From: Desulfobacteraceae bacterium
Lineage (GTDB): Bacteria > Desulfobacterota > Desulfobacteria > Desulfobacterales > UBA5616
Direction of reading: 5' to 3'
Assembly: GCA_030620375.1 (NCBI GenBank)
Contig: JAUXEW010000032.1
Span: 1-17,319, forward strand
Length of the DNA stretch: 17,319 nt
Each line of letters opens with the position of its first letter. The first letter of the stretch is position 1. A program made the translations under genes and the position numbers. Under the pieces are notes generated by a model. That model was not told the origin of the DNA. It searched no databases and was given only the letters and a program-made list of their open reading frames with translations. This document shows, in pieces, positions 1 to 7,511 of this stretch.

Positions 1-104
1 GTGATGATATCTCGAATGCCCGCCAGGCGCCCAAAGAAAATACGATCGTGGGCGTCAAACTCAATGCGGGCGGTATAGCCTTTGTAAGTCATAGCGTTTT
101 TCAT
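1..104 (-). CDS. hicB: HicB-type antitoxin, N-terminal part (cut by window edge)
   Basis: The minus-strand frame starts at the ATG at 104-102 and runs off the left edge without a stop; 34 codons are visible. The peptide begins MKNAMTYKGYTARIEFD and continues through FFGRLAGIRDIIT. This is the usual opening of HicB antitoxins: a short beta strand with a K/YxGY motif, an acidic turn, then GxxxGIRDxI. HicB proteins neutralise HicA by binding it and usually repress their own operon through a C-terminal DNA-binding domain, which lies outside the window. The gene sits 13 bp after the hicA stop, in the toxin-first order typical of hicAB. A second ATG four codons in could also be the start. The family call is from recognised sequence pattern; completeness cannot be judged. 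Confidence 0.8.
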   Translation of the reverse strand, partial: MKNAMTYKGYTARIEFDAHDRIFFGRLAGIRDII

Positions 105-117
105 AACGTAATTCCTA

Positions 118-384
118 TCAGTTTAAGAAAATCGCGGCTGCGCTTACCCGATACCGCAAGGCGTCCTTGCCGGGATGCGGGCGGTGGAAGGCCGCTTTTC
201 GGCCTTTATGCAAAATAGTAATTCTGGAACCACTACCCTCGATGATTTCACAACCCACAGCTTTGAAGAGAGCTTCAACTTTTCGCCATTCAATATTGCC
301 GGAGACCGGATCGGCAAATACGGCGGCCAATGTTTTTCGATGGGTGCGGTTCACAGATAGAATGGTATCGCATTTTGCCACCAT
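118..384 (-). CDS. hicA: HicA-type mRNA interferase toxin
   Basis: About 88 residues if started at the ATG at 384; the frame is open further upstream to 525. The C-terminal 75 residues read RKTLAAVFADPVSGNIEW, then VEALFKAVGCEIIEGSGSR, then FHRPHPGK and RVSAAAIFLN. This is the pattern of the HicA subgroup that begins near NRxHRKTL. HicA toxins are small double-stranded-RNA-binding-like ribonucleases that cleave mRNA. The start is uncertain: the ATG at 384 has no good ribosome-binding site, the ATG at 411 is no better, and a GTG at 354 would give 78 residues starting exactly at the conserved domain. The catalytic His of canonical HicA (in GSHxxF) is not present here; the corresponding segment reads GSGSR, and conserved histidines occur instead in FHRPHP. 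hicB follows immediately. Confidence 0.75.
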   Translation of the reverse strand: MVAKCDTILSVNRTHRKTLAAVFADPVSGNIEWRKVEALFKAVGCEIIEGSGSRITILHKGRKAAFHRPHPGKDALRYRVSAAAIFLN

Positions 385-539
385 ATCAAGATTTTTTTTA
401 AAGGCTACCATCACCAGCCGGATGAAGCCGCAGGATATAGCTGGTCGGAAAGAAACGGAACATCGAACTTTGAATGGGAAAAGATGAAGAAGCAGAGATA
501 TCGAATCTGCGTTTTCCCGGCACAATCTGGATATCCTGC

Positions 540-598
540 CCCCCCGATCCCTTTAAAAATTACTCAAAAATACCCCATTTATAACCCTTTTCGGGGGG
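540..598. repeat. 8-bp perfect inverted repeat CCCCCCGA / TCGGGGGG
   Basis: CCCCCCGA at 540-547 is the exact reverse complement of TCGGGGGG at 591-598, separated by 43 bp of AT-rich sequence. It could be a long-loop hairpin or a paired binding site upstream of hicAB. No function can be assigned. Confidence 0.35.
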
Positions 599-725
599 TG
601 ACTTGCCCTTTAAAAAAAATTATAACCAATTTTGACTTTATTTAAACATAAAGAGAGGTCTATCCGAATTTCTCAAAAGGAATTTAATCAATGATTACTA
701 TGGATTGAAGTAATCCGGCCGAAAA

Positions 726-830
726 TGTAGGGCACGGTCCCTGAACGTGCTGAAACCGGCCTGTTCGCCATTCGGTCCGTTCGGGGAACGGACCCTACAG
801 CTCGGTCTGTTCGGGGAACGGACCCTACAG
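726..830. repeat. REP-like palindromic repeat cluster (three units)
   Basis: Two direct 30-bp copies (771-800 and 801-830) are identical except at two positions. Each contains a hairpin with 9-bp arms and a GGG loop: perfect in the first (774-782 pairs with 786-794), one G-U wobble in the second (804-812 with 816-824). A third, diverged copy lies in opposite orientation at about 726-750, beginning TGTAGGG and sharing most of its bases with the reverse complement of the unit. Mixed orientation and palindromic units resemble intergenic REP/BIME elements. The cluster lies downstream of the metF terminator. Confidence 0.6.
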
Positions 831-896
831 CAGGACATCGTACACAAAAAGCCGGGTCCTCTGGGCCAGGATTCTTTATTCGTATTCCTCACTTAT

Positions 897-933
897 ACGA
901 AAAAAAGCGCCTCTATCATCGATAAAAGCGCTT
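897..933 (-). terminator. Rho-independent terminator of the met-hdr cluster
   Basis: Read on the minus strand, AAGCGC (complement of 928-933) pairs with GCGCTT (complement of 905-910) across a 17-nt loop and runs directly into a T tract (complement of 900-906). It lies about 55 nt after the metF stop. The plus strand also has a T-rich tail after the stem (936-940), so it may work in both directions. Confidence 0.7.
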
Positions 934-986
934 GGTTTTTATTTAAATATTCTTTGTGGCGGTTATCGAACCATAACAGACATCCT

Positions 987-1919
987 TCAGACCTCCGGCC
1001 GGGGTAAGACATTGGCCTGCTCGGCAATCTCCGGAACTCGATGCTCCCACTCAATGGCCATTAAATGGACACCGGCAACACCTTCCATCTCTTTAAATTC
1101 TTCAATCTGTTCCAACGCGATTTTAATTCCTTCTTTTGCATAGTTTCCCTTTCCTGCAGCTTTTAACCGATTAATGAGCGCTTCAGGCACATCCATACCC
1201 GGCACCTGTGCGGCCATATACTGGGCCATTCTCACACTTTTCATCGGTGTGACACCTGCCAGAATATAACACTTCTCGCAAAGACCCATATCCACAGCCA
1301 TTTTCATAAATTCTCTGAATTTGTCCATATTGTATATACACTGGGTTTGAATAAAATCCGCTCCGGCCTTGATTTTGTTGGCAAGCCGGTACACACGATA
1401 CTCAAAAGGGTCGGCAAAGGGATTGCAGGCTGCGCCGATAAAAAGTCTGGGTGGCTCGTCAATCTCTTCTCCATTGGGAAACACACCTTCATCCCGCATT
1501 TTTTTAACCAGGGCAATCAGTTGCATTGAGTCGATGTCATATACGTTTTTAGCTTCGGGATGATTCCCGAATTTCTGATGATCTCCGGACAAACAGAGTA
1601 TATTCCGAATGCCAAGGGAGTAGGCTCCGAGAATATCACTCATAATTGCCAGGCGATTTCTGTCTCGACAAACCAACTGGTAGTTCGGTTCTAAGTTTTC
1701 GCCTACCATAATGGCTGAGGCCGCCAAACTGGACATACGCACCACTGCCGTTTGATTATCGGTAATATTAACGGCATCCACGACCCCTTTTAAATGGGCT
1801 AATTTTTCTTTTAAATGCGATACATTGGCGCCTTTTGGCGGACCGCACTCCCCTGTAAAAGCAAAATGTCCGGCTTTTAAAACCTTTTCCAATCGGCTTC
1901 CTGATTTTAAGGCATCCAT
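987..1919 (-). CDS. metF: Methylenetetrahydrofolate reductase, MetF subunit
   Basis: 310 residues, a TIM-barrel flavoprotein of the MetF family, which interconverts 5,10-methylene- and 5-methyl-tetrahydrofolate in the Wood-Ljungdahl methyl branch. Family hallmarks are visible: the catalytic Glu in FTGECGPPKG (E24), the NILCLSGDH segment with the folate/FAD Asp (D113), and FIQTQCIYN (Q191, Q193). I chose the ATG at 1919 because a GGGAGGA ribosome site lies just upstream and the gene then overlaps the metV stop by one base (TAATG), indicating translational coupling. The longer open frame to 1976 lies entirely inside metV. It is the last gene of the minus-strand cluster and is followed by a terminator. 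In acetogens this MetF form works with MetV as a complex rather than as the stand-alone NADH enzyme; partnership with MetV and the Hdr proteins here is inferred from the operon. Confidence 0.92.
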   Translation of the reverse strand: MDALKSGSRLEKVLKAGHFAFTGECGPPKGANVSHLKEKLAHLKGVVDAVNITDNQTAVVRMSSLAASAIMVGENLEPNYQLVCRDRNRLAIMSDILGAYSLGIRNILCLSGDHQKFGNHPEAKNVYDIDSMQLIALVKKMRDEGVFPNGEEIDEPPRLFIGAACNPFADPFEYRVYRLANKIKAGADFIQTQCIYNMDKFREFMKMAVDMGLCEKCYILAGVTPMKSVRMAQYMAAQVPGMDVPEALINRLKAAGKGNYAKEGIKIALEQIEEFKEMEGVAGVHLMAIEWEHRVPEIAEQANVLPRPEV

Positions 1920-2584
1920 TATGTTAATTCCTCCCTTATGCTTTTCCGAGGCCCCCCGTCTCTGGCGGTTCGCCAATCTTTAAACGGTCTTATTTCTAAA
2001 AGGTCATCCAGCCTTCCCTGCGCCATCTTCTTTTTTACAATCATATCCCAAATACAAACAACATCCGGGTCAATCTCACACTTACCTGCTGCCGAACCTC
2101 CGCAGGGACCGTGAAGCAGGCTTTTGGAGCATCGTGCAATGGGACACATACCGTCAAATAGATGAATCACACAAGTTCCGCATCCGGCACATCTTTCCTC
2201 CCATATCCCATGAGTAACGGCACCCCCCATAAACTCGGTATTTACCGCCGGGAAAAACTTTTGCTCGGGATATGCTTCGGACAAAAACTGAGGTCCCACG
2301 CCACAGGCCATGGAAAGGACGGCGTCATATTGACCCACCACATCTTTAACCTGATCGATATATTCCGGGTCGCATTGTCTTTCAATGGTCTTTTGGTGGA
2401 TTTCAAGGTCGTTTTGCTCTTTTTTCCGGGCAATTTTTAAAGTAGCGGCAAGAACTTCCACTTCTTTGACACCTCCCACATTACAAACGGTCACACATCC
2501 TTTGCACCCTAAAATTAAAATCTTTTTACTCCCTTGTATCATTTCCAGTATCTCTTCAAGGGGTTTTCGATCGGCAATAATCAT
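1919..2584 (-). CDS. metV: MetV, zinc/iron-sulfur partner subunit of MetF
   Basis: 221 residues matching the MetV or MTHFR C-terminal (PF12225-type) family. The N-terminal part carries CKGCVTVC (C27, C30, C34). The C-terminal half is Cys-rich, with CAGCGTC, CPIARC, GPCGG and AGKCEIDPDVVC, which look like iron-sulfur or zinc ligands. In Moorella and other acetogens MetV is required with MetF and is thought to pass electrons to the MetF flavin. The start at 2584 has an AGAGGTGA ribosome site, and the gap to the mvhD stop is 12 bp. The stop overlaps the metF start by one base. No truncation is seen. The exact cofactor cannot be settled from sequence alone. Confidence 0.88.
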   Translation of the reverse strand: MIIADRKPLEEILEMIQGSKKILILGCKGCVTVCNVGGVKEVEVLAATLKIARKKEQNDLEIHQKTIERQCDPEYIDQVKDVVGQYDAVLSMACGVGPQFLSEAYPEQKFFPAVNTEFMGGAVTHGIWEERCAGCGTCVIHLFDGMCPIARCSKSLLHGPCGGSAAGKCEIDPDVVCIWDMIVKKKMAQGRLDDLLEIRPFKDWRTARDGGPRKSIREELT

Positions 2585-2596
2585 AGGTCACCTCTT

Positions 2597-3022
2597 TTAA
2601 GCGGCTTTGTTTTTTTTCACTGGACTTGGTCCCAAACTTCTTATTTTTTCCGTCATTTCTCTTGCAATCTCGGCAAATCTCAAGCCCATGGCGGATGAGA
2701 GGTTAAACATCTCTACCCGTTCCGGCTCCATGCCGATTTCTTCAAGTACCTTTTTAACATATTCCACTTTTTTTCGGGTCTTGATATTCCCGTTGATAAA
2801 GTGGCACTCACCTTCAAGACAACCGGCCACATAAACACCATCGGCACCGTCTTCGACGGCCCGCAACAAATGAATAATGTCCACCCGTCCTGTACAGGGA
2901 ACCTGAATAATTTTAACGTTATTCGGATAGGATAGCCTCATGGAACCTGCCAGGTCCGCAGAAGCATATGCTCAGTACTGACAACAAAATGCAACAATCT
3001 GAGGTTCAAATGTATCGGTCAT
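2597..3022 (-). CDS. mvhD: MvhD-family electron-transfer subunit, selenoprotein (TGA = Sec17)
   Basis: A 141-residue reading if the in-frame TGA at 2974-2972 is translated. The peptide starts MTDTFEPQIVAFCCQY, then the TGA, then AYASADLAGSMRLSYPNN and on through VPCTGRVD, AGCLEGECHF and EMFNLSS. This is the full MvhD/FlpD family (PF02662), which normally begins near FEPxIVAFCCxYC; the TGA falls exactly at that last Cys. Selenocysteine at this site is known in VhuD-type proteins. The start ATG at 3022 has a GGGAG ribosome site and follows the hdrA stop by 23 bp. Without readthrough the frame would begin at the ATG at 2941 and lose 27 residues, including the motif. A hairpin that can act as SECIS follows the TGA. 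MvhD carries an iron-sulfur centre and links HdrA to an electron donor; here its partners are HdrA and MetVF. Confidence 0.88.
2942..2974 (-). promoter_or_regulatory. Candidate bacterial SECIS element with Sec codon TGA
   Basis: After the TGA (2974-2972) and 14 nt of spacer, GGACCT (2957-2952) pairs with AGG-T-TCC (2948-2942), leaving one bulged U (2945) and a GGC apical loop (2951-2949). The loop begins with two Gs 20 nt after the TGA. That fits the described bacterial rule of a small loop with a G in its first two positions, about 16-37 nt past the UGA. An alternative weaker stem is CTGC/GCAG. Confidence 0.6.
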
Positions 3023-3045
3023 TATTCATATCTCCCTTTTTAATG

Positions 3046-6000
3046 TTATACGTCTGCAACCGCTTCTTCAAACAGCGCATCTTCCTTTGCCGTAATCTGT
3101 TCATCCGTAAAATGTTTTAAGGTGATGGCTTTTCCGGGACATTCGGATGCGCATATTCCGCAGCCATGGCATTCGGCAGCCTCAATTACCGCATATCCCT
3201 CCTCACCGACATAGGGGATATTATACGGACAGGTACGGACACAGGTCAGGCAGGCGGCACATCGATCCGAATCCACTGTCGACACTACGCCGCCGACAAG
3301 AATCGACGCTTTGGATAAAATGGTCATCGCCCGGGCAGCCGCCGCTTTGGCCTGGGCGATTGTTTCTTCCAATGGTTTGGGGTAATGCGCCAGGCCCGCT
3401 AAAAACAACCCGTCCGAAGCAAAGTCAACCGGTCTTAGCTTGGCATGTGCTTCTACTAAAAAGCCTTCGTTATTCACCGGGACTTTAAACAGCTCAAACA
3501 GATCTTTGTTCTCATTGGGCAAAATGGCGGCCGCCAGAATCACCAGATCCGGAGTTAAATGAACCGGCATACGAAGCACATGGTCGGTGACGGTCAAAGA
3601 AAGGTTGTTTTCTTCATCTATTTTAAGCTCAGGCGGTGCTTCCGGATCAAATCGAATAAACAAGATGCCGTTTTCCCTGGCCTCTTTATAAATATCTTCC
3701 CTAAATCCGTAAGATCGGATGTCCCGGTAAAGAATAAACACCTTCATTTTCGGGTTTAATTTTTTTAAAGCCAATGCGTTTTTCAGGCTGTGGGTACAAC
3801 AAATTTTGCTGCAATAGGGTCGTTCTTCCGTTCGCGAACCCACGCATTGAATAAAAACAGTCGACTTGGCATCAGCCAGTCGCGAATCATCTTTCGTAAA
3901 TGCCGTATCCATGTCCAAATGGGTCATGACACCCGGGTGTTCACCAAAGAGATATTCGGTCGGTTGATATTCCTTGCCGCCGGTGGCCAGAATCGTCACA
4001 CCGTGCTCAACCTCGGTCCTTTTCCCGGAACCGTTTTCAGTAGACAAGGTTGTGGTGAATCGACCGATGGACCCGGTGGTTGCAACGGCTTGGGTTTCAA
4101 GATATAATTGGATATTCGAATGTTCCTTAATGCGGTTGCTAAGACCGGTTAAATATGGCGCCACCGGCTCTCCCTGCCAGGTCGATCTTAAGATATTGGC
4201 AATACCACCCAATTCCTTTGTCTTTTCAATAAGGTGAACCTGGTATCTCTGCTCCGCAATGCTTAATGCCGCCTCCATACCGGCAACACCGCCGCCTACC
4301 ACCAGGGCGACCTGTTTGATTTCCAATGTCTCCTGGTGAAGCGGTTCAATATGAGCGGCTTTTGCTACGGCCATCCGGACCAGGTCTTTTGCTTTTTGGG
4401 TCGCTTTTTCCGGATCATTCATATGGACCCATGTGTTTTGATCCCTGATATTGGCCATTTCAAAAAGATATCGATTTAGGCCTGCGTCCTGAATGGTTTC
4501 TTGGAAGAGCGGTTCGTGGGTCCGGGGCGAACAGGACGCCACAACCACTCGATTGATATTTTTTTCCTTGATGACCTGCTTCATATGGTCCTGTGTATCC
4601 TGAGAACAAGAAAAAAGATTCTCTTCTACGTGGACCACAAAGGGAAGACCTTCTGCATAGTCCCGAACCGCCGGCACATCGGCAATGCCGCCGATATTAA
4701 TACCGCAGTTGCAGACAAACACACCGATCCTGGGTTCATGACCGAACACATCGATTTCCGGCGGGACCTTTTTTTCACGGGTCAGCGACCATCGGGAATC
4801 GGCCAACGCTTGTGTTGCACTAGCAGCAGCTGCAGATGCCTCCATTACGGATTGCGGAATATCTTTGGGTTCCTGGAATGCGCCGCAGACATACATTCCC
4901 TCCCGATTAGTGTTCACCGGCATGAGGCTGTTGGTTTTAGCATAACCGTAATCGTTCAATTCAATTCCTATTTTTTTTGCCAGCGCAGCAGCACCGTCAA
5001 CCGGCGTCAACCCCACGGAAAGAACCACCATGTCAAAAACATCCTCAATACTTCTCCCTGTTTCCGTGGCATAAACGATTCTAAGCTGGTTGTCATCCAA
5101 GGGAAAAACAGAATGAATCCTTGACCGTACATATCGAACACCGATCTCTTCTTGGGCCCTCATATAATATTTCTCAAAATCTTTTCCGGATGTCCGCATA
5201 TCCATGAAGAAGATGGTGGTCTCCAGCGGTTCATCACTATGTTCCTTTGCAATAATTGCCTCCTTGGTGGCATACATGCAGCAAACCGAAGAGCAGTAAC
5301 TGTGATCCCCTTTGTTAATGTCTCTTGAACCCACACACTGGAGCCAGGCAATTTTTTTCGGCGGTTTTTGATCGGATGGTTTTAATAAGTGTCCTTCATA
5401 AGGTCCGGTAGCAGAAAGCATTCGCTCAAATTCCATACTGGTTACAATATTGGGATGAGTACCGTATCCGTATGACTCATAAACCGACGGATCAAAGGGA
5501 GTAAATCCCGGTGAAAGGATGATTGCTCCCACATTAAGAGAATGGGTTTTGGGCGTCATATCATGGTTGATGGCTTCAGGCAGGCAGGCGGTAACACACT
5601 GATAGCATTCCGAGCAAATTCCGCAGGACAGACACCGGTCCGCTTCTTTTCCCGCTACGGTTTCATCAAAACCCAACTGGACTTCATTGAAATTTTTAAC
5701 ACGCTCTTTGGGAGAACGAAGGGGCATGTCTTGTCTTTTCGTCCAAACCGCCTGGGTGGTGTCAATATCCAATACCGGCGTCATCTCTTTCTCCCGGTTT
5801 ATCTTCAGATCTTCTCCTTTGATAAACCGGTCAATGGAGACGGCGGCTTCTTTTCCGGCGGCAATGGCTGCCACAACCGTACTCGGTCCGGCGACCGCAT
5901 CTCCCCCGGCAAAAATATCCGGGTCATCGGTCTGTAGCGTAACCGGATCCACTTGAAGGGTGCCCCAATCACTGAGGGAACAAGCACATTCGGGGGTTAA

Positions 6001-7494
6001 ACAGGCCCAGTCGGATTCCTGGCCGATGGCCGGAATCACGGTGTCCACTTCAATGACAAATTCACTGCCGGATATGGGTTCGGGGCGCCTTCTGCCGCTC
6101 TCATCGGGATCACCAAGGGCCATTTTAATACATTCAATAGCCGTTACCCTGCCGTTTCCTCCGATAACGCGAACCGGATTGCTCAGTGTCATGATATCGA
6201 TGCCCTCTTCCCGGCACTCGTCTATTTCTTCCTGGTTTGCCGGCATTTCGGCTTCACTTCGACGATAAATCAAAAAAGGTTTTTTAGATCCGGTTCTCAG
6301 AGCCGTACGGACGGAATCCATGGCCACATTCCCCCCACCGATCACCGCTACCCGATCTCCTAAGGAGACGCGATTGCCCAGATTCACTTCTCTTAAAAAC
6401 TCCACCCCCGGATAAACTCCCTCAAGGGTCTCTCCTTCGATTCCCAGATCCTTGCACTCATGAGCGCCGATTCCTATAAAAAAGGCTTTGAAGCCTTCTT
6501 CCCGAAGCTGTGCGATGGTGATGTCTTTGCCGATTTCCACACCGGTTTTAAATTGTACGCCCAGGTCTTTTATGACCTGAATTTCCGCTTCTATTACATC
6601 CCGTGGGAGCCGATAAGAAGGAATCCCCACGGTGAGCATCCCCCCTAAAACCGGTAATTTTTCAAAGATGGTGACCTGATAGCCTTCGATGGCCAGAAAA
6701 TAAGCGCAGGTTAATCCTGCCGGTCCGGCACCCACAATGGCCACCTTTTCTTCTTTTTCGGTTTTTTTCTCCGGGACAAAAAAATTTTTTTCGCTTAATT
6801 CCTTATCGGCAAGGAATCGATGAAGGGATCTAATGGCAATCGGCTGCTCCACTTCACTCCGGGTGCACATTTTTTCACAGGGTTGATGGCAAACCCGCCC
6901 ACAAACCCCGGGGAAAGGATGCTCCTGTTTGAACAGATCCAAAGCTTCCCGGTATTTTCCTTCCTCAATCAGCGCAATGAATCCTTGGACACTCGGATGT
7001 GCCGGACACCCTGCTTTACACGGTGCAACTCCCTTCTTTTCAATGGCAAACGCCCCGGGCATGGCCTGGGGATACAGCTTATAGGCCGCTTTGCTTTGGC
7101 GAAGACTCTCATCAAACAGGTTGGGGGTTTCCACAGGGCAGACGTTGACACATTCGCCGCACGCCGTGCACTTGTCCAGATCCACATAACGTGCCTTTTC
7201 ATAAAGGGTCACGTTAAAATTCCCCGCCTCTCCGGAGACCGCTTCAATTTCGCTTAAGGTCATCAATTCAATGTTCAGATGTCTCCCGGCTTCAACCAGT
7301 TTGGGAGAAATGATGCACATGGAGCAGTCATTTGTGGGAAAGGTTTTATCCAGCTGGGCCATAACACCGCCGATAGCGGATTTTTTATCAACAAGATACA
7401 CAAGATAGCCGGAATCCGCTAAATCAAGTGACGCCTGTATACCCGAAATGCCTGCTCCCACAACCATGACGGCCCCTGTAGTGTCTTTTGACAT
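3046..7494 (-). CDS. hdrA: HdrA-GltD/NfnB-HdrA fusion flavoprotein
   Basis: 1482 residues, far longer than a standard HdrA (about 650). Residues 8-120 are an HdrA FAD module with GAGISG (13-18), TNDCSMC (54-60) and a ferredoxin motif CTACGECVNVCP (109-120). Residues about 155-560 are a complete GltD/NfnB-like NAD(P)H dehydrogenase: N-terminal Cys ligands C159, C163, C198, C202, C206 and C210, FAD motif GAGPAG (255-260), NAD(P)H motif GGGNVAMD (386-393) and DIFAGGDAV (526-534). A further Cys cluster CLSCGICSECYQCVTAC (621-637) precedes the remainder of the first HdrA (650-900). A second HdrA copy occupies 920-1482: CNCG (928-931), GGGVAG (1067-1072) and two terminal [4Fe-4S] motifs (1412-1422, 1442-1452). 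HdrA flavins perform electron bifurcation in Hdr complexes. The inserted GltD module suggests NAD(P)H exchange, which is an inference. The start has an AAAGGAGG ribosome site and lies 17 bp after the upstream gene. Confidence 0.9.
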   Translation of the reverse strand: MSKDTTGAVMVVGAGISGIQASLDLADSGYLVYLVDKKSAIGGVMAQLDKTFPTNDCSMCIISPKLVEAGRHLNIELMTLSEIEAVSGEAGNFNVTLYEKARYVDLDKCTACGECVNVCPVETPNLFDESLRQSKAAYKLYPQAMPGAFAIEKKGVAPCKAGCPAHPSVQGFIALIEEGKYREALDLFKQEHPFPGVCGRVCHQPCEKMCTRSEVEQPIAIRSLHRFLADKELSEKNFFVPEKKTEKEEKVAIVGAGPAGLTCAYFLAIEGYQVTIFEKLPVLGGMLTVGIPSYRLPRDVIEAEIQVIKDLGVQFKTGVEIGKDITIAQLREEGFKAFFIGIGAHECKDLGIEGETLEGVYPGVEFLREVNLGNRVSLGDRVAVIGGGNVAMDSVRTALRTGSKKPFLIYRRSEAEMPANQEEIDECREEGIDIMTLSNPVRVIGGNGRVTAIECIKMALGDPDESGRRRPEPISGSEFVIEVDTVIPAIGQESDWACLTPECACSLSDWGTLQVDPVTLQTDDPDIFAGGDAVAGPSTVVAAIAAGKEAAVSIDRFIKGEDLKINREKEMTPVLDIDTTQAVWTKRQDMPLRSPKERVKNFNEVQLGFDETVAGKEADRCLSCGICSECYQCVTACLPEAINHDMTPKTHSLNVGAIILSPGFTPFDPSVYESYGYGTHPNIVTSMEFERMLSATGPYEGHLLKPSDQKPPKKIAWLQCVGSRDINKGDHSYCSSVCCMYATKEAIIAKEHSDEPLETTIFFMDMRTSGKDFEKYYMRAQEEIGVRYVRSRIHSVFPLDDNQLRIVYATETGRSIEDVFDMVVLSVGLTPVDGAAALAKKIGIELNDYGYAKTNSLMPVNTNREGMYVCGAFQEPKDIPQSVMEASAAAASATQALADSRWSLTREKKVPPEIDVFGHEPRIGVFVCNCGINIGGIADVPAVRDYAEGLPFVVHVEENLFSCSQDTQDHMKQVIKEKNINRVVVASCSPRTHEPLFQETIQDAGLNRYLFEMANIRDQNTWVHMNDPEKATQKAKDLVRMAVAKAAHIEPLHQETLEIKQVALVVGGGVAGMEAALSIAEQRYQVHLIEKTKELGGIANILRSTWQGEPVAPYLTGLSNRIKEHSNIQLYLETQAVATTGSIGRFTTTLSTENGSGKRTEVEHGVTILATGGKEYQPTEYLFGEHPGVMTHLDMDTAFTKDDSRLADAKSTVFIQCVGSRTEERPYCSKICCTHSLKNALALKKLNPKMKVFILYRDIRSYGFREDIYKEARENGILFIRFDPEAPPELKIDEENNLSLTVTDHVLRMPVHLTPDLVILAAAILPNENKDLFELFKVPVNNEGFLVEAHAKLRPVDFASDGLFLAGLAHYPKPLEETIAQAKAAAARAMTILSKASILVGGVVSTVDSDRCAACLTCVRTCPYNIPYVGEEGYAVIEAAECHGCGICASECPGKAITLKHFTDEQITAKEDALFEEAVADV

Positions 7495-7511
7495 CTTTTA
7501 TGTCCTCCTTT

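Larger units (their letters stand above)
385..986. other. Noncoding interval between hicAB and the metF cluster
   Basis: No convincing gene is seen. The short open frames here have no family resemblance and overlap repeats. The interval holds a GC-rich 8-bp inverted repeat (540-547 and 591-598), REP-like palindromes (726-830) and a terminator (899-933). A TATAAT on the minus strand (complement of 619-624) could serve hicAB but has no clear -35. Confidence 0.6.

Noticed and set aside
698..1007. Open frames on both strands (698-892 minus, 747-1007 plus) between hicAB and metF
   Set aside because: They are built largely from the REP-like repeats and the terminator, have low-complexity Arg/Pro-rich translations and show no family resemblance.
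2597..2941. A 114-residue MvhD starting at the ATG at 2941
   Set aside because: It lacks the conserved N-terminus, which is present in frame upstream if the TGA is selenocysteine, and the ATG at 3022 has a better ribosome site.
2942..3022. mvhD as a pseudogene with a premature stop
   Set aside because: The TGA replaces exactly the Cys known to be Sec in relatives, the frame is otherwise intact, and a SECIS-like hairpin follows.
4501..5124. A 207-residue plus-strand frame inside hdrA
   Set aside because: It is antisense to well-conserved HdrA sequence and its translation shows no family pattern.
3046..7494. The hdrA fusion as an assembly artefact or misjoined genes
   Set aside because: The frame is continuous over 1482 codons with no internal ribosome site at domain borders, and each domain is complete in a sensible order.
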